Source: Halichondria panicea (Eukaryota > Porifera > Demospongiae > Suberitida > Halichondriidae). From it: a stretch of DNA of 64,000 nucleotides. The position numbers and the translations under genes were made by a program. The notes under the pieces were generated by a model. It saw only the letters and a list, made by a program, of their open reading frames with translations, was not told the DNA's origin and made no database searches. Shown here piece by piece: positions 10,407-21,297 of this stretch. Every line of letters starts with the position of its first letter. The stretch's first letter is position 1. The stretch lies in the NCBI RefSeq assembly GCF_963675165.1, contig NC_087385.1, positions 5,132,412 through 5,196,411 of the forward strand. Direction: 5' to 3'.

Positions 10407-11152
10407 CATAGATTGAAAAGGAAGGGGATTGGAAACGACCAGGCCTCCCTGTGTAAATGGTTGAAACACTCCGCGTTATGATTTCGCGCTCGCGATTATT
10501 TTTGTTTTGACCGTACTCTGGTTGTATTTCAACTGTTTCTAGCTCTCCTATCCACTAGCAATCACTCAGAGGCTGGGAGGTTACTCTAGAGAAGTAAGTT
10601 TACACCACTGACAGGCTCTAACTTATCTAAGTCCGCTGTGTTTTTAGTTTTTATTGAATTACTCCATGTCAACTTTTCTCTTTCCCTGCTGCGAAGCCTA
10701 AACAGCAAAAGACATTGCTTGACTTGGTTATTATGTATCTAAGTGCTATATAGAATGGTTTCATGCCATGGATAAGCTTTACTGTTCATAAACGTTTGCA
10801 GTATAGTCCTTCAAACTGCTTTAGTATACTTTTAGATACACCACGGGCCTTGACCTCTCACGACTTCATAGTAAGGGCTATTCCTTCTTTTATAGCATTT
10901 ATTTGTTTAGTGATAGTGGTTGCGTTGCTTAGTCGACCTTTTAGAGCTATATTCTCTTTACTTTTTAGAATATTCAACATTAAAAGTGATCAATTTCACC
11001 ATTTCTATGTACAGCACATTGTATGGCAGCCAAGACAGGTAATGAGCATGCTGACTATAAAATAATCCCTTTGTAGTTTTAGCCACGCTCTATAACGCAG
11101 AGTGTTTCACGCAAAAATGTTCGTTTCCAATCCCCTTCCTTTTCAATCTATG
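10407..11152. mobile_element. 745-bp terminal-inverted-repeat element, copy 2
   Basis: 746 bp, same ends as copy 1 (CATAGATTGAAAAGGAAGGG) and almost identical inside. The flanking 7-bp direct duplication GGTAATC (10400-10406 and 11153-11159) differs from that of copy 1. This shows an independent transposition rather than a segmental copy. The 100-codon frame is at 10763-11065 with about one amino-acid change from copy 1. Confidence 0.9.
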
Positions 11153-11207
11153 GGTAATCACCCTGTAAATCAGTACTCCGAGCTTTATCGTGTCTGTATA
11201 ATTATAT

Positions 11208-12285
11208 TCATAGATAGATAGATAGATAGATAGATAGTTCATTTGAATAGGAATCCTGCATCCACCATAATGGTAGGTTTTCATGCAGGTCCTAGCTATA
11301 TAAAAAAAAACTGTGTTTCTATGATGTTTGTAGAGTTTACAGAGAGGTTTTGAACGACTTGGTGGTGGGGCATAATTTTGAAGTTAGCGGGAGACGGTTG
11401 TAGTGCAGAGCACCTGAGTATTCAAAACTCCTTCTGCACGGATGTGATTGCATGGACCACTGGACCAAGTCCACCGGATTTTGGCTGGCCTAGGTGGATG
11501 TTTCCTGATCCACGGGTCCCACTGCATGTACAGTGATGAATTGAGCTTGAACTTGTTCGTCAGGTAGGGAGGGGCAAGGTTCAGCAGACATTTGTGCACT
11601 TGGGTGAGCATGAACCTTTGACGCCTTTCGTGGAGGGTGGTCCAGCCAAGTTGGTCCTTGAGGGGTGAGCTGCTGGTGCGTGGAGGTTTACCCAATATCA
11701 CGCGCATTCCATAGTTCTGTATATGTTCAATTTTCATGCTGATGGTAGAGTTGCATGAATGCCATACCACTGAGCAATAGTCTATAGGTGGGGGCGAACA
11801 AGGCTATTGAATAGTAGCTTGCGGGTGTTGCATGGTAGGAAGGAGCTAGAGCGTTTAACTGTGGAGAGTGCTGCCAATGATTTACGACGTACTTAATTGC
11901 TCCATGTGGGCTTTCCAGTCTAGGTCTTTATCAATTGTCACTCCAAGGTACTTGACTGAGTCCGTTTGGGGGACATCTTTACCATCAAGTGAGACATTTA
12001 TCGATCTTCTTTTGTTTTTCTGGATAGTGTCATCATTATTTTGAGTTTTTTTGCAATGTTCATACTTAGGCCATTAGCTTTAATCCATCTGGCAGTTGAT
12101 TCGAGATCTTTGTTGAGCGCTTCTTGAGCAGTTCCTGGGGCACTGTCCGAGTGGTAAAGTGTGGTATCATCAGCGTAAAGATTAATTGAGCTTTTGTCGA
12201 TAGCATTAGGCATGTCATTGACGTAGATTAAGAATAGTAGTGGTCCTCGGATCGAACCTTGGGGGACCCCTCTGGTGCATTGCTG
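11208..12285 (-). mobile_element. Second LINE (Jockey/CR1 group), strongly 5'-truncated and decayed
   Basis: On the minus strand the copy starts inside reverse transcriptase at TRGVPQGSIRGPLLFLIYVND, just before the catalytic YADDTTLY (about 12165). The C-terminal part follows after frame breaks (11384-11770, with WTTLHERRQRFMLTQVHK). The 3' end is a (CTAT)n tail, seen on the plus strand as GATA repeats at about 11210-11237. It differs in sequence from the LINE at 7440-9960, so it belongs to another family. Confidence 0.8.
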
Positions 12286-12420
12286 ACATGTACATGTATA
12301 ATTATGTATAGTCAATACAGTACACTGTTGTCATCATGTAATGTTCAATGTCAGTGTTGTGTAAACTGTAGAATGATATCGAATAAAATCAATGCTCACA
12401 AAATGTCTACTGTACAAGAG

Positions 12421-14022
12421 TTAGGGCTCGTATCTTTTTCGCCATGATGTGATTTCTTGTTTTACTACTCTGAACTTGAGACAGTCATCTTTCAAGTACT
12501 GTGTTTGTCTATCTGGATTCCATTCCAAATCAGCTAGAGAGATAAATTTGATATCTGGCATGACACGTTCTGGAAACCCATACTCTTTCACTGCTCTCAT
12601 GAAATCAGATGATTCATATGTCATCACCCTAGTAATGTGATCTTGGTCCCTATGCTGATTCAGTAGCTCTATGGTGATTTTTAGGCTGGAGGGATGGTCG
12701 GTCTGGTCTTTGTGGTCTAGGGGTCTCTTTGAATATGCAGGAAGAGATATCTTGAGGGACAGATGAGAGCCAGTTCCTCCCTCTGTTCCATTCGGATATA
12801 GCGTCAGGGAATAAACGTACCCCCCAGAGTGTACTTTCAAAAGTGGACTACTCATGTTTTCTCTCTTATACTTTTGATAGTCTGTAAACACGATTTCGTA
12901 TGGTGGAGCACCAACTTCCAACCTTAAACTGTTGATGTCTGACCGGTGTTCTGTTCCTAAGGTTTTCTTGTTCTCTGCAATTGCTGTCTGCAGCTGTTTA
13001 ATCTGTTCGTCTTTGGCTCCGAGACTGCTTTCAAGTTTTTGGTGCTGCATATCTGTCTCTTCATTTGTTTTCCTTTGAAATTCATCCCAAGAAACTTGCA
13101 TATCTTTGAGCTCTTTTACAACAACTTCGTGCTTCTTTTCGTACTGATCTCGAAACTTCTGTTCAAATATTTGTTGCTGCTTTTGGAGCTCCTGCTTGTT
13201 AGCTTGCTGCAGCTCTTGCTGAGTAGCTAGTATAGTAGCTATCAAGGCTAGGTGTTTCTGTGTGTTTTGTTCAATGTGCTCCTTTTGCTTGTCTCGTATA
13301 AACTCAGCCTCACAACCAGCATATCTAAACTCACACTGCACTTTTTGCTGACTACATATCTTATTGTGGTCTTCAAGATAATCTCGTTTGAAGATGGCTC
13401 CACAGCCGTTTAAACACTTATGGAAATGGTGATGGCAAACTTTCAAATGCTGAGAAGCTTCACAAAAGGTCGTTCTGGAGTAGCATTTTGGACACGTGTA
13501 GTCTCTATTTGGGCACTCTTTTGCTAGGTGTGTGCCCACATTGCATTTTTGTACTTTCTGCTCGCAGCTTTTGGGGCAGTCCACATCGACATAGACACAA
13601 TCCCCAGTAGTGAGGTCTAAGTGAGCACCGAGGTGTTGAAGTTGTCCAGTCCATTTGCAGCCTTGAACTTTCTTATGGCAGTGTTTTAAAGCTGGAAACA
13701 TACACTGAAACATGTTCCACGTGCACCCGCTATGTGGAGTATCATCTTCTTCTTTCAGCTGTTCCTTTGAGCAGCGAACTTCTTGCGCCAAAATCTTAGC
13801 TTGATATTTTCTATGAGGCTTTGAACTTAGACTGTCGTTTTTGCAGCTGGGACAACCCTTTTTCTCTTGAATGATAGTTTCGATACACTCTTTGCAGAAT
13901 GTTTCTCCGCAGCAAGTCGCAGTATTAGCCTCTCTGGCTACATGTTTGCACTGCTTGCAAACGTATTTGTTTTTAATTGAATAAACGAATTCGTACTCAT
14001 AGCCTAGCTTAGAGGTAGCCAT
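12421..14022 (-). CDS. TRAF-like protein: RING, TRAF zinc fingers, coiled coil, MATH-like C-terminus
   Basis: Single-exon gene of 533 codons. The start at 14022 (MATSKLGYEYEF) matches the paralogues; a Met 13 codons upstream is less likely. RING-like domain at about residues 22-62 (CKQC, CCGETFCKEC, CPSC), TRAF-type zinc fingers at about 100-270 (GCKWTGQLQHLGAHL, CPKSCEQKVQKCNVGTHL, CPKCYSRTTFC), a Gln/Glu-rich coiled coil at about 275-365, and a C-terminal beta-rich region with DLEWNPDRQTQYLKDDCLKF that stands where TRAFs carry the MATH domain. It is the most complete family member here. TRAFs bind receptor tails and act as E3 ligases. The RING lacks the usual His (CGH is CGE), so ligase activity is uncertain. 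Confidence 0.85.
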   Translation of the reverse strand: MATSKLGYEYEFVYSIKNKYVCKQCKHVAREANTATCCGETFCKECIETIIQEKKGCPSCKNDSLSSKPHRKYQAKILAQEVRCSKEQLKEEDDTPHSGCTWNMFQCMFPALKHCHKKVQGCKWTGQLQHLGAHLDLTTGDCVYVDVDCPKSCEQKVQKCNVGTHLAKECPNRDYTCPKCYSRTTFCEASQHLKVCHHHFHKCLNGCGAIFKRDYLEDHNKICSQQKVQCEFRYAGCEAEFIRDKQKEHIEQNTQKHLALIATILATQQELQQANKQELQKQQQIFEQKFRDQYEKKHEVVVKELKDMQVSWDEFQRKTNEETDMQHQKLESSLGAKDEQIKQLQTAIAENKKTLGTEHRSDINSLRLEVGAPPYEIVFTDYQKYKRENMSSPLLKVHSGGYVYSLTLYPNGTEGGTGSHLSLKISLPAYSKRPLDHKDQTDHPSSLKITIELLNQHRDQDHITRVMTYESSDFMRAVKEYGFPERVMPDIKFISLADLEWNPDRQTQYLKDDCLKFRVVKQEITSWRKRYEP

Positions 14023-14262
14023 TCTTGTGAACTGTTCCTCGAGTTTAAATTTGGCAATCACATATACGTACGTATAAGGTTACACTTGCAATTAGTGGTT
14101 AGACTTCCAGAATTCTTGACCACATGTTGTTAATATGAATCATAGCTAGGTACACCCCCTCCCCTTGTGGTTATTGCAACACTGTAGCATGGTTATTGCA
14201 TTTGCATGTATGTTATTGCATTTGCTCTCACCACCCTCCCCAATGTAAACACACGTCAATCC

Positions 14263-14744
14263 AGTTCAACAAGCAGCTGGCTGGTCTCCAAACCCTCACA
14301 GCTGCCCGCTGCTCTAATCCATCAAGTTCATCAGTACCTGTAGGACATGGAGGAGATGCTGTCCTGGCTCGCTGATAAAAAGGGTGTAGCCTCCTCCGAT
14401 GACTATGGCAAGGACTATGAACACCTTTTGGTAAGCTACGTACTTGCCTTTAACATTATTAGCACTAAAACTGGCCCCTCCTCCGACATGTATACTGTAC
14501 ATGTGATATCCTAATCATTGAGAGATCGATTCGTAATTTATTACATGTAATACATATCAACATTTTGAAAAATGTTATCACATTCCACCAACTCTATTCA
14601 GGTTCTGCAGAAGAAGTTTGAGGACTTTCAGCATGAGATCAGTGTGAGCACAGAGCAATATACTCTGCTGTCAACACACTGGTCAGAAAGCTAGGGGCGG
14701 AGGGACACTCGGACACTGTTATTCATCAAGCAAGACGCTGTCAG
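14263..14744 (+). pseudogene. Spectrin-repeat exons, copy 1, inactivated
   Basis: Two exon-like blocks (about 14263-14430 and 14602-14744) keep splice signals (TTCAG before GTTCTGCAG; GTAAGC and GTGAGC donors). They encode spectrin-repeat sequence such as HQYL, EEMLSWLADK and VLQKKFEDFQHEIS. Compared with the copy at 27895, the first block has an 18-bp deletion and a stop (CTG CAG became CTG TAG), and the second has a frame-disrupting change. It lies just upstream of the TRAF-like gene at 14022, on the opposite strand. Confidence 0.75.
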
Positions 14745-14799
14745 GTGAGCGGTGCATGGGGCTGTTGCTATCATTGTTGTTTGGCCTTGATGACATAAG

Positions 14800-15030
14800 T
14801 TTAACTGGAGCTGAAGCCGTTTTGGGTTACACTTCCTTAACTTTGTGGTATAAGATATTGATTGGGTGATTCCATGCCTCTTTGATGCATGATCATTGTG
14901 CTCCCCCTCAACCACAGCTATGCTTTCATCTCTAGCTTGTATCTCAGCATGACTGGTGCACCGTGTGCCACTTGCAGCTTCTTTCCTCATTCCAAGGGTC
15001 AACCCAAGTGTCCCCCTACTCCAAACTTAG
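14800..15030 (+). repeat. Dispersed repeat block R, copy 2
   Basis: Same landmarks as 4670-5002: GATGCATGATCATTGTGCTC, CCCCCTCAACCACAGC, CTTGCAGCTTCTTTCCTCAT. No coding content. It follows the spectrin donor site as it does at 28370. Confidence 0.7.
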
Positions 15031-15830
15031 TCTCATGAATTAGCCGCACCTCTCAGAGAGGAAAGTCGAGCACGCACAATGGAATGTATTATGTCACTTT
15101 ACAAACTACATAAAATGTGATTATTTACCTCATCCGCTATCTCTGCTTAGCCACATCACTGCTTGCTGCTCAACCGCATGTAAAGTTTCGTTATTTGTTG
15201 CCTCCTATTTAAGTCACCTGAGCAATCTCATTGGTCACGTTGGAATTCCATTGTGGCCCATGAGTTCACATAAAGAGTGCTCAGACGGTTTCTCAGGTTG
15301 CTTGCTGGCAACCTCCGGATATAATAGTGTGTGTATGAGCAATAAATGTCTGCTCTCCATTCATGATACGATATTGTTTATCAGTATTATAACACTGCAA
15401 TTGCGAACTGGGAGTTTTCGCATAGGTTGAGACATGAAAGAGTGAGCATGCACATGAATTCACAATTGTTAAAAAAACAATAAGGCTTGCACAGTACGTG
15501 TCATTCGCAAATGATCCCTGAAAGAACAACTCGAATGAAAGCACCGCGGGTGCTGATGCCTCGCACCAAATTAACATGAAGCTACAATTAAATATGTCAT
15601 TGGTGCAAAAATTGAGAAATGATCTAACTACGCATTCAAAACCGGCATTAATCACTTTACGCAGGTTGTGTTTGAGTACAAGGGGTCGTTGATACAAGGT
15701 TTTACTATCAAGTAAATGGTTGATATGTACTTCATATAGGACTCACGAATATCAGCACTCAGTACATTTGTATTCGGGCTCTAAATCCTAATCACTTATC
15801 ACACTCCTCAAAGTTCTAGAAAAATGTTTG
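15031..15830. other. Gene-free stretch with a repeat-family end
   Basis: No convincing gene. On the minus strand 15527-15620 contains GAGGCATCAGCACCCGCGGT, which matches the end of the repeat at 17430-17960 (GAGGCATCAACACCTGCGGT). The 134-codon minus frame at 15293-15697 falls partly in this repeat and is not convincing as a gene. Confidence 0.5.
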
Positions 15831-15833
15831 CAC

Positions 15834-16835
15834 TCAGCGCCATTCTATTTCTTGGTGAACTATTCTCAGCTTAAGACAGTCCTTTTTTAGGTAACGTGTT
15901 TGTTTGTCAGCATTCCATTCCAAATTAGTGAGAGAAAGTGTATACTGTGCTTTAGCATCACTGCTGTTAAAATACTTATGTAGTGCTGTGTGGTTTGAGC
16001 ATTTGAGCACTTTTGTGATGTGATCTTGGTCTCTATGCTGATTTAGTATCTCTACGATGATCGTTAGGGTAACGAAATTTTGAGGGTGGTGGATACTGCT
16101 CTTGTCAAGTTCTACCTTAATTCCGATTCCTTTGTTGTGTTCTTTTTGATCTAGCTTAACAAAGTAATATGTATCTTGATGTAAATTTAACCTTGGGCTT
16201 TTGATAAATTTCTCGTTTTGAAAGTGAAGGGTGATTTTATATGGGGGCACACCAACTTCCAAACGTAGATTGTTGACGTATAATGCATGCACTTCCTCTT
16301 GTTGTTGAAGCTTCTCTTCAAGTTTGTGGTCGAATTCTTGTTGCAACTCTTTAATCCTCTTCTCATATATTTTCTGCTGCTCTTGAAGCTTTCTATTTGG
16401 GCACTCTTTGGCAAGGTGTGTGTCCACATTGCGTTTCTGAAGTTTCTGCTCGCAGCCTTTGGGGCAGTCCACGTCGACATAAACACAATCCCCAGTAGTT
16501 AGGTCTAAGTGAGCATCGAGGTGTTGAAGTTGTCCAGTCCATTCACAACCGTGCTTTGTTTCACTGTGAGATTTCATACCTGGAAACACACATTGATAAA
16601 TCTTCCATGTGAGTTGGTTGTAACCAGACTCAGGTTCTTCATCAATTGGGTGACCCTTCGAACAACAAACTCTTAGAGCGAGGATATCAGCTTGGAATTT
16701 CCTATGAGGCACTGAACTAGAGGCAGTATCTTGGCAGTTGGGGCAAGGCTTTTCCTCTTGGATAATAGATTCGATACATTCTTTGCACCAAGTCTTTCCA
16801 CAGCAAGTCGTAGTGTTGGCTTCCCCCTCAACCAC
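15834..16835 (-). CDS. 5'-truncated TRAF-like gene
   Basis: 333 codons open, from mid-RING to the stop. It keeps the second half of the RING (CCGKTWCKEC, CPNC), the first TRAF zinc fingers (GCEWTGQLQHLDAHLDL, CPKGCEQKLQKRNVDTHL), a short coiled coil (KIYEKRIKELQQEFDHKLEE) and the C-terminal region (LEWNADKQTRYLKKDCLKL). The first about 30 residues of the family, with the first Cys pair of the RING, are missing. At about 16822 the homology stops and block R begins, so the Met at 16835 is supplied by the repeat. It may be a pseudogene or may use the new start. The middle zinc fingers are also deleted. Confidence 0.65.
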   Translation of the reverse strand: MVEGEANTTTCCGKTWCKECIESIIQEEKPCPNCQDTASSSVPHRKFQADILALRVCCSKGHPIDEEPESGYNQLTWKIYQCVFPGMKSHSETKHGCEWTGQLQHLDAHLDLTTGDCVYVDVDCPKGCEQKLQKRNVDTHLAKECPNRKLQEQQKIYEKRIKELQQEFDHKLEEKLQQQEEVHALYVNNLRLEVGVPPYKITLHFQNEKFIKSPRLNLHQDTYYFVKLDQKEHNKGIGIKVELDKSSIHHPQNFVTLTIIVEILNQHRDQDHITKVLKCSNHTALHKYFNSSDAKAQYTLSLTNLEWNADKQTRYLKKDCLKLRIVHQEIEWR

Positions 16836-17400
16836 AGCTTTCCTTGTTCTAGCTCAGATCTCAGCATGACAGGTACACTGTGTGCCACTTGCAGCTTCTT
16901 TCCTCATTCCAAGGGTAAACCCCAAGTGTCCCCCTACTCACATAACTGGGCAGACCACTTCATGTATCTATAATTATACCCTTATATATATAGTCAGGTT
17001 GCTGCTGCGACTCAACCTGGTGCTGATGCATGTGCAACTAGTGGTGTGTGCATGAATCAATTATATATAGTCAGTATAATTATGACTCAGTATTATATAA
17101 TGTTTCCTCTCTATTTCAGGTGTTTGATTAATATGACAGGATATTGACTGGGTGATTCATAGCACCTTTGATGAATTTTGTTCCCCCCTCAACCACAGCT
17201 TTCCTGATTTTAGATGACAAGTGCAATGAAGAAGCTGCAAGTGCACTGTGTACACTTGCAGCTTCTTTCTTCATTCCAAAGGTCAGCCCAAGTGCCCCCC
17301 TACCCACAACTGATGGTTGTGGGCAGATGGAGAACCCATAATGTGACCCTATACCCTTAGTCATGTTGCTGCTGGCAACGCAACCCTGGTGATATAACAT
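16815..17400 (+). repeat. Dispersed repeat block R, copies 3 and 4
   Basis: Two adjacent diverged copies (about 16815-16975 and 17140-17400), each with the CTCAACCACAGCTTTCC landmark and the GCTGCAAGTG/CACTTGCAGCTTC motif. Copy 3 replaced the 5' end of the TRAF-like gene at 15834-16835. Confidence 0.65.
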
Positions 17401-17429
17401 GCATGAATCAAATTAATGTACTACATAAT

Positions 17430-17960
17430 TATGCCTCGGTGCGCATGCGCAAGCGAGGTATACGGTAGTGTGTGTCTGTGTCTGTGTTTGTAGACTGCTA
17501 TACAGCTGCTCAAGGATCAATGAAGTGCAAGTAAGAGTTTGTATAGGCTTCTAGTCGTGTTTTCTTGGATTTTAATTCGTGGATTTGCAAAATAATGCTT
17601 CGTTCTCAGGTTATGCCTAGTTTTGCTATTGCAGCCTTTTCAGAAGAGCACGTAGCCAAATTGTTTACCGAGTGTTGCTACTCTACTTAGTAGTTAGCTC
17701 TGCACTAGAACGCTAGCTATTGGTAGCTGCATGAGAAGAGAGCTGCCATTAATTTTAGACTTTAACTTTGGCATCGATTGTTTTACAACAATCATGTTCG
17801 ATCATTACCCACTCTTTGAGTTTTGCAAATTAATTAATGAAAAAATGTTCATCATGTGTATAAAAAATTTAGCTATTAGTAGCTTTATGTTATGTAGCTT
17901 TGGCATCTCCACCGAGGCATCAACACCTGCGGTGTTTTCATTTGTACAGCACTTTGGTCG
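17430..17960 (+). repeat. Dispersed repeat starting GTGCGCATGCGCAAGCGAGG
   Basis: Begins with GTGCGCATGCGCAAGCGAGG and a TGTGTCTG-rich stretch, and ends with GAGGCATCAACACCTGCGGT. The end is shared with 15527-15620 (minus). I have seen this style of repeat in demosponge sequence, but I cannot search for it here. No protein is evident. Confidence 0.5.
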
Positions 17961-17984
17961 TGATATGTAAAACCGCTGAGGGTT

Positions 17985-19027
17985 TAGCAGTTTAGCGCTC
18001 TAATTTAGGTAATGTGTTTGTTTGTCTCAGCATTCCACCAAATCAGTGAGAGAAAATTTATGTTGACTTTTAGCAGCACTACCGTTACAAAACTTATAGT
18101 ATAGTAGTGCTGTGTGATTTGAATTGTGATGTGATCTTGGTCTTTATGCTGATTTAGTAACTCTATAGTGATGATCACTAGGGTAACGAAACTTTGAGAG
18201 TGGTGGATACTTTAGTTTTCTTGTGTCAAATTCTACCTCAATTCCACATTCAACCTTGGGCTTTTAATTGATGGATTGCTCGTTATAAAACTGCATGAAG
18301 AGAGTGATGGGCATACCAATTTCCAAATGGCATAATTTTATATGATGCATGAACTTCTTGTTGTTGTTGAAGGTTCTCTTCAAATGCTTGTTGCTTTTTT
18401 TGTTTGTGGTCAAATTCTTATCCTCTTCTCACATATTTTCTGCTGCTCTTGAAGCTTTCTATTTGGGCACTCTTTGGCAAGGTGTGCATGTGTCCACATT
18501 ATTTCTGCTCGCAGCCTTTGGGACAGTCTAGTTGGGTGGAGTCCAACCAACTCCGCCCAACTAGGGACAGTCCACATCGACTTAGATACAATCCCTATGC
18601 AGAAGTGAGGTCTAAGTGAGCATGAGGTGTTTAAGTTTTCCAATCCATTCACAACCGTACTTTGTTTCACTGTGAGATTTTCATATCTGGAAACACTAAA
18701 TCTTCCGTGTGAATTGGTAGTAACCAGACTCAACTAGGTTCTTCATCAATTGGGTGACCCTTCGAACAACGAACTCAAATTAAAGCGGCTTGGAATTTCC
18801 TATGCGGTACTAAACTAGGGGCAGTATCTTGGCACCTGAGGCAATTGCAAGGCTTTTCCTCTTGGATAACAGATTCAATACATTCTTTACATCAAGTCTT
18901 TCCACAGCAAGTTGTAGTGCTGGCTTCCTAGCTACATATTTGCACAGCTTACAGAAGAACTCTTTTGTACTATAAATCTACACTCGTAGTCGATCGGCTT
19001 GTTGTTTGGGTGGCTACAGGTAGCCAT
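17985..19027 (-). pseudogene. TRAF-like pseudogene
   Basis: Nucleotide similarity to 15850-16830 and beyond runs the full length, from the start (TAGCCAT at 19021-19027, the family MAT start) to the C-terminal region (GTAATGTGTTTGTTTGTCTC near 18010). Many indels and stops break the frame. It keeps the 5' part of the RING that the 15834-16835 copy lacks. A 37-bp foldback sequence is inserted at 18528-18564. Confidence 0.8.
18528..18564. mobile_element. 37-bp foldback insertion with 7-bp direct duplication
   Basis: The arms CTAGTTGGGTGGAGT and its reverse complement (one mismatch) surround a loop of about 7 bp. The insertion is bracketed by GGACAGT at 18521-18527 and 18565-18571. Paralogous TRAF copies have a single GGGCAGTCC there with no insert, so this is an insertion with target-site duplication. 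Confidence 0.75.
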
Positions 19028-19187
19028 CTTAGTTGTGATTGTGATTGTAGTCACATGCATTGCATGACTGGGGGCTTTCAGCCCTCACATGCTTGTAGTC
19101 TATTAGTACTATTTTGTGGTCTACTATTACCTTCATTGTGGATGGCCGGGTGATTAAAATGAATGCTCTATGACTATTCATAACATA

Positions 19188-19334
19188 CAGGGTTTTGCAG
19201 AATCTTTGCAACATCGACAGAAAGCGTTGAGGGTTGAGCGTTCCTTATATGGAAGATCAGTGGTGCAAAACGTTCCATATAAGGAATGCTCAACTATCAA
19301 CGCTTTTAATTTGCAAAGATTCTGCAAAACCCTG
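19188..19334. mobile_element. 147-bp foldback MITE with TA target duplication
   Basis: Inverted arms of about 60 bp, with outer ends CAGGGTTTTGCAGAATCTTT and its complement, are flanked on both sides by TA. Small size, near-complete self-complementarity and TA duplication fit a Tc1/mariner-mobilised MITE. Confidence 0.75.
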
Positions 19335-19359
19335 TACCATGCATGTGCCATGTATTTAA

Positions 19360-21297
19360 AGGGAAGGTACCATGAAAAAATAAAGTATTATTTTTTGCCT
19401 TAAAATGTTCTTTGTGAGATATAAAATAACCTTGATGCAAAAAATTTTTTTTTAAAATTAAAGTTTCTGAGGAACAGGATTGTTAAGAAAGGCTTAAAAT
19501 TTTACTTCCTGTTGAGGTCAAATGTGGGCGCGGTCAAACGTGACGTCAGAGTAGATACTAGTAAACATTGAATTGATGCATACTGGTGGCTGCATGAGTC
19601 TGACTGACAGACACATGTGATTTTAGCTATGATTTTCAAGCCAGTTGAGTTTTTCCTACTCCTTCTCATCTGTTGAGCATGAAAAAAGCTGCAGTGAAGA
19701 TAAAACAAGCGCTGTGGAGCCATTCTGTATGAGCGAGAAAGCCTTCCCATGCTAGTTCGAGTGGTGATGATGATGGTGACAATGAAGGCAGGATAGGAAA
19801 TGTTAATTGACTAATTAGTATATAGACTAGGTCTATATGTATAAGTATACAGTCATGCAATTGAGTGTGTCAGGTGTGAATGCATGCGGTAGTACGTTGT
19901 GTAGAAATGTATTATACCAATAGAGAATCAGTGTGATGGATTTGATCCTTGATATGTGGGTGCTACAGATGGCGTACACTGCCCACAAACACAGATATGG
20001 TGAGGCAGATGAGAATGAAGTATACACCAGTAAGTTTATCAGTGTGAAAGGTATAACTTTCTTAACTAGTCGGTTGTGCTGGGGCTGGCTTGGAAGACAT
20101 ATAATTATACGAGTTGTTCTACCAAGCTGTGCATGCAGTATAGCTGCGATTCGTAACAAATTTCCTTCTTCTTCACATGCAGGATTATTGACTCAACCTG
20201 TATTACGTGTATTACTCTTGAGACAATTTAAAAGTTATGTTTTTGTCAATGTCGCGACAAACGTTTAGGAGAAGAAGATGCTGGGCTCAAAATTAGGTTG
20301 TATGGGATTTGACAACAGGGGGAGAGTCACCATGCATGAGTCCAAGCACTTCACACTAAATATCGATATCCTTGGTAGTTATAATTTATAATTTAGATGG
20401 GGTTTGAGTTACTATCGGTAATCTTTACATTATTAACACGTCAAGTTTTGGTTTCACTTGTCTTTGCATGACAATGAGACCCTTGCTGAAGTTGTTTCCA
20501 ACATGAAAATAGGAAGAGAGGTACTGCATGCATATGTAGTCTGATCAGGAGTCTCAGTTGCATGCCGGGTCTACATGCAGGAGTCACGGTATAGAGAGGT
20601 TGTCTCTTGTAAAGCATCAAGTATCAACTGCAGCGAGGTATTATAATTATACATGATTGAACAAAAACAGAAGCTATTAACCTGTCTCCGTTCTCGCTTT
20701 TCCGTATACAGCGGCCGACCGGGCACTTCTCTATAGGGCTATCTCTCCATTCCATGACTCTGATCTCAGGGCCTCTCTTTTTACAGGACGATATGGCAGT
20801 TTATTTCTGAATAACTGCCTTATAGAAAACAGTTAGAATGGCTCCAGACCTCAGATCTCAGTTTCTTCCTCTTTTGGATCCCAAACTGAGCAGCAAGGGA
20901 GGTCATATCTGTGAGTTTTCACTGTACACAAAAACAGGATTCTGTTGCTTTTCAGTGAGCTCTGGTACATAGGACTTGTTTTTCCCACTCATATTTCAAC
21001 TGAGAGAACTGTATGACTGCTAGATGTAAAGGAGCAACCAGCTGCAACACACTCAACACACACAGAATACATTTTACATGCAGCACAAATGCCTACTCTG
21101 ACGTCCGTTTGACCGCGCCCACATTTGACCACAACAGGAAGCAAAATTTTAAGCCAGAAATTGTGTTTCTACAGTCCTGTTTCTCTGAAAAGTTAATTTT
21201 CAGAAAAATATTTTTTTGTCTCAGGGCTATTTTATACCCCACAAAGAACATTTTAAGGCAAAAAAATAAAACTTTATTTTTTCATGGTACCTTCCCT
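19360..21297. mobile_element. 1.94-kb DNA transposon with about 200-bp inverted repeats and TTAA target site
   Basis: The ends AGGGAAGGTACCATGAAAAA and its reverse complement are flanked by TTAA (19356-19359 and 21298-21301). The inverted repeats stay recognisable for about 200 bp (19360-19560 and 21100-21297), including a TTTGACCGCGCCCACATTTG segment. TTAA target sites are used by piggyBac and Kolobok elements; the AGGGAAGG terminus fits Kolobok better, but this is inference. No transposase is recognised inside, so the element is probably non-autonomous or carries only decayed exons. Confidence 0.8.

Noticed and set aside
11208..11240. GATA-type microsatellite as an independent feature
   Set aside because: Its position at the 3' end of the truncated LINE makes it the LINE tail.
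12421..14022. Bacterial or viral origin of the intronless TRAF-like genes
   Set aside because: They have animal-type RING/TRAF domains, sit among intron-rich animal genes and share flanking repeats. Lack of introns more likely reflects retrocopying or ancestral structure, which I cannot decide.
15293..15697. 134-codon minus-strand frame as a gene
   Set aside because: It overlaps a dispersed-repeat end, has no domain, no paralogue and no splice context.
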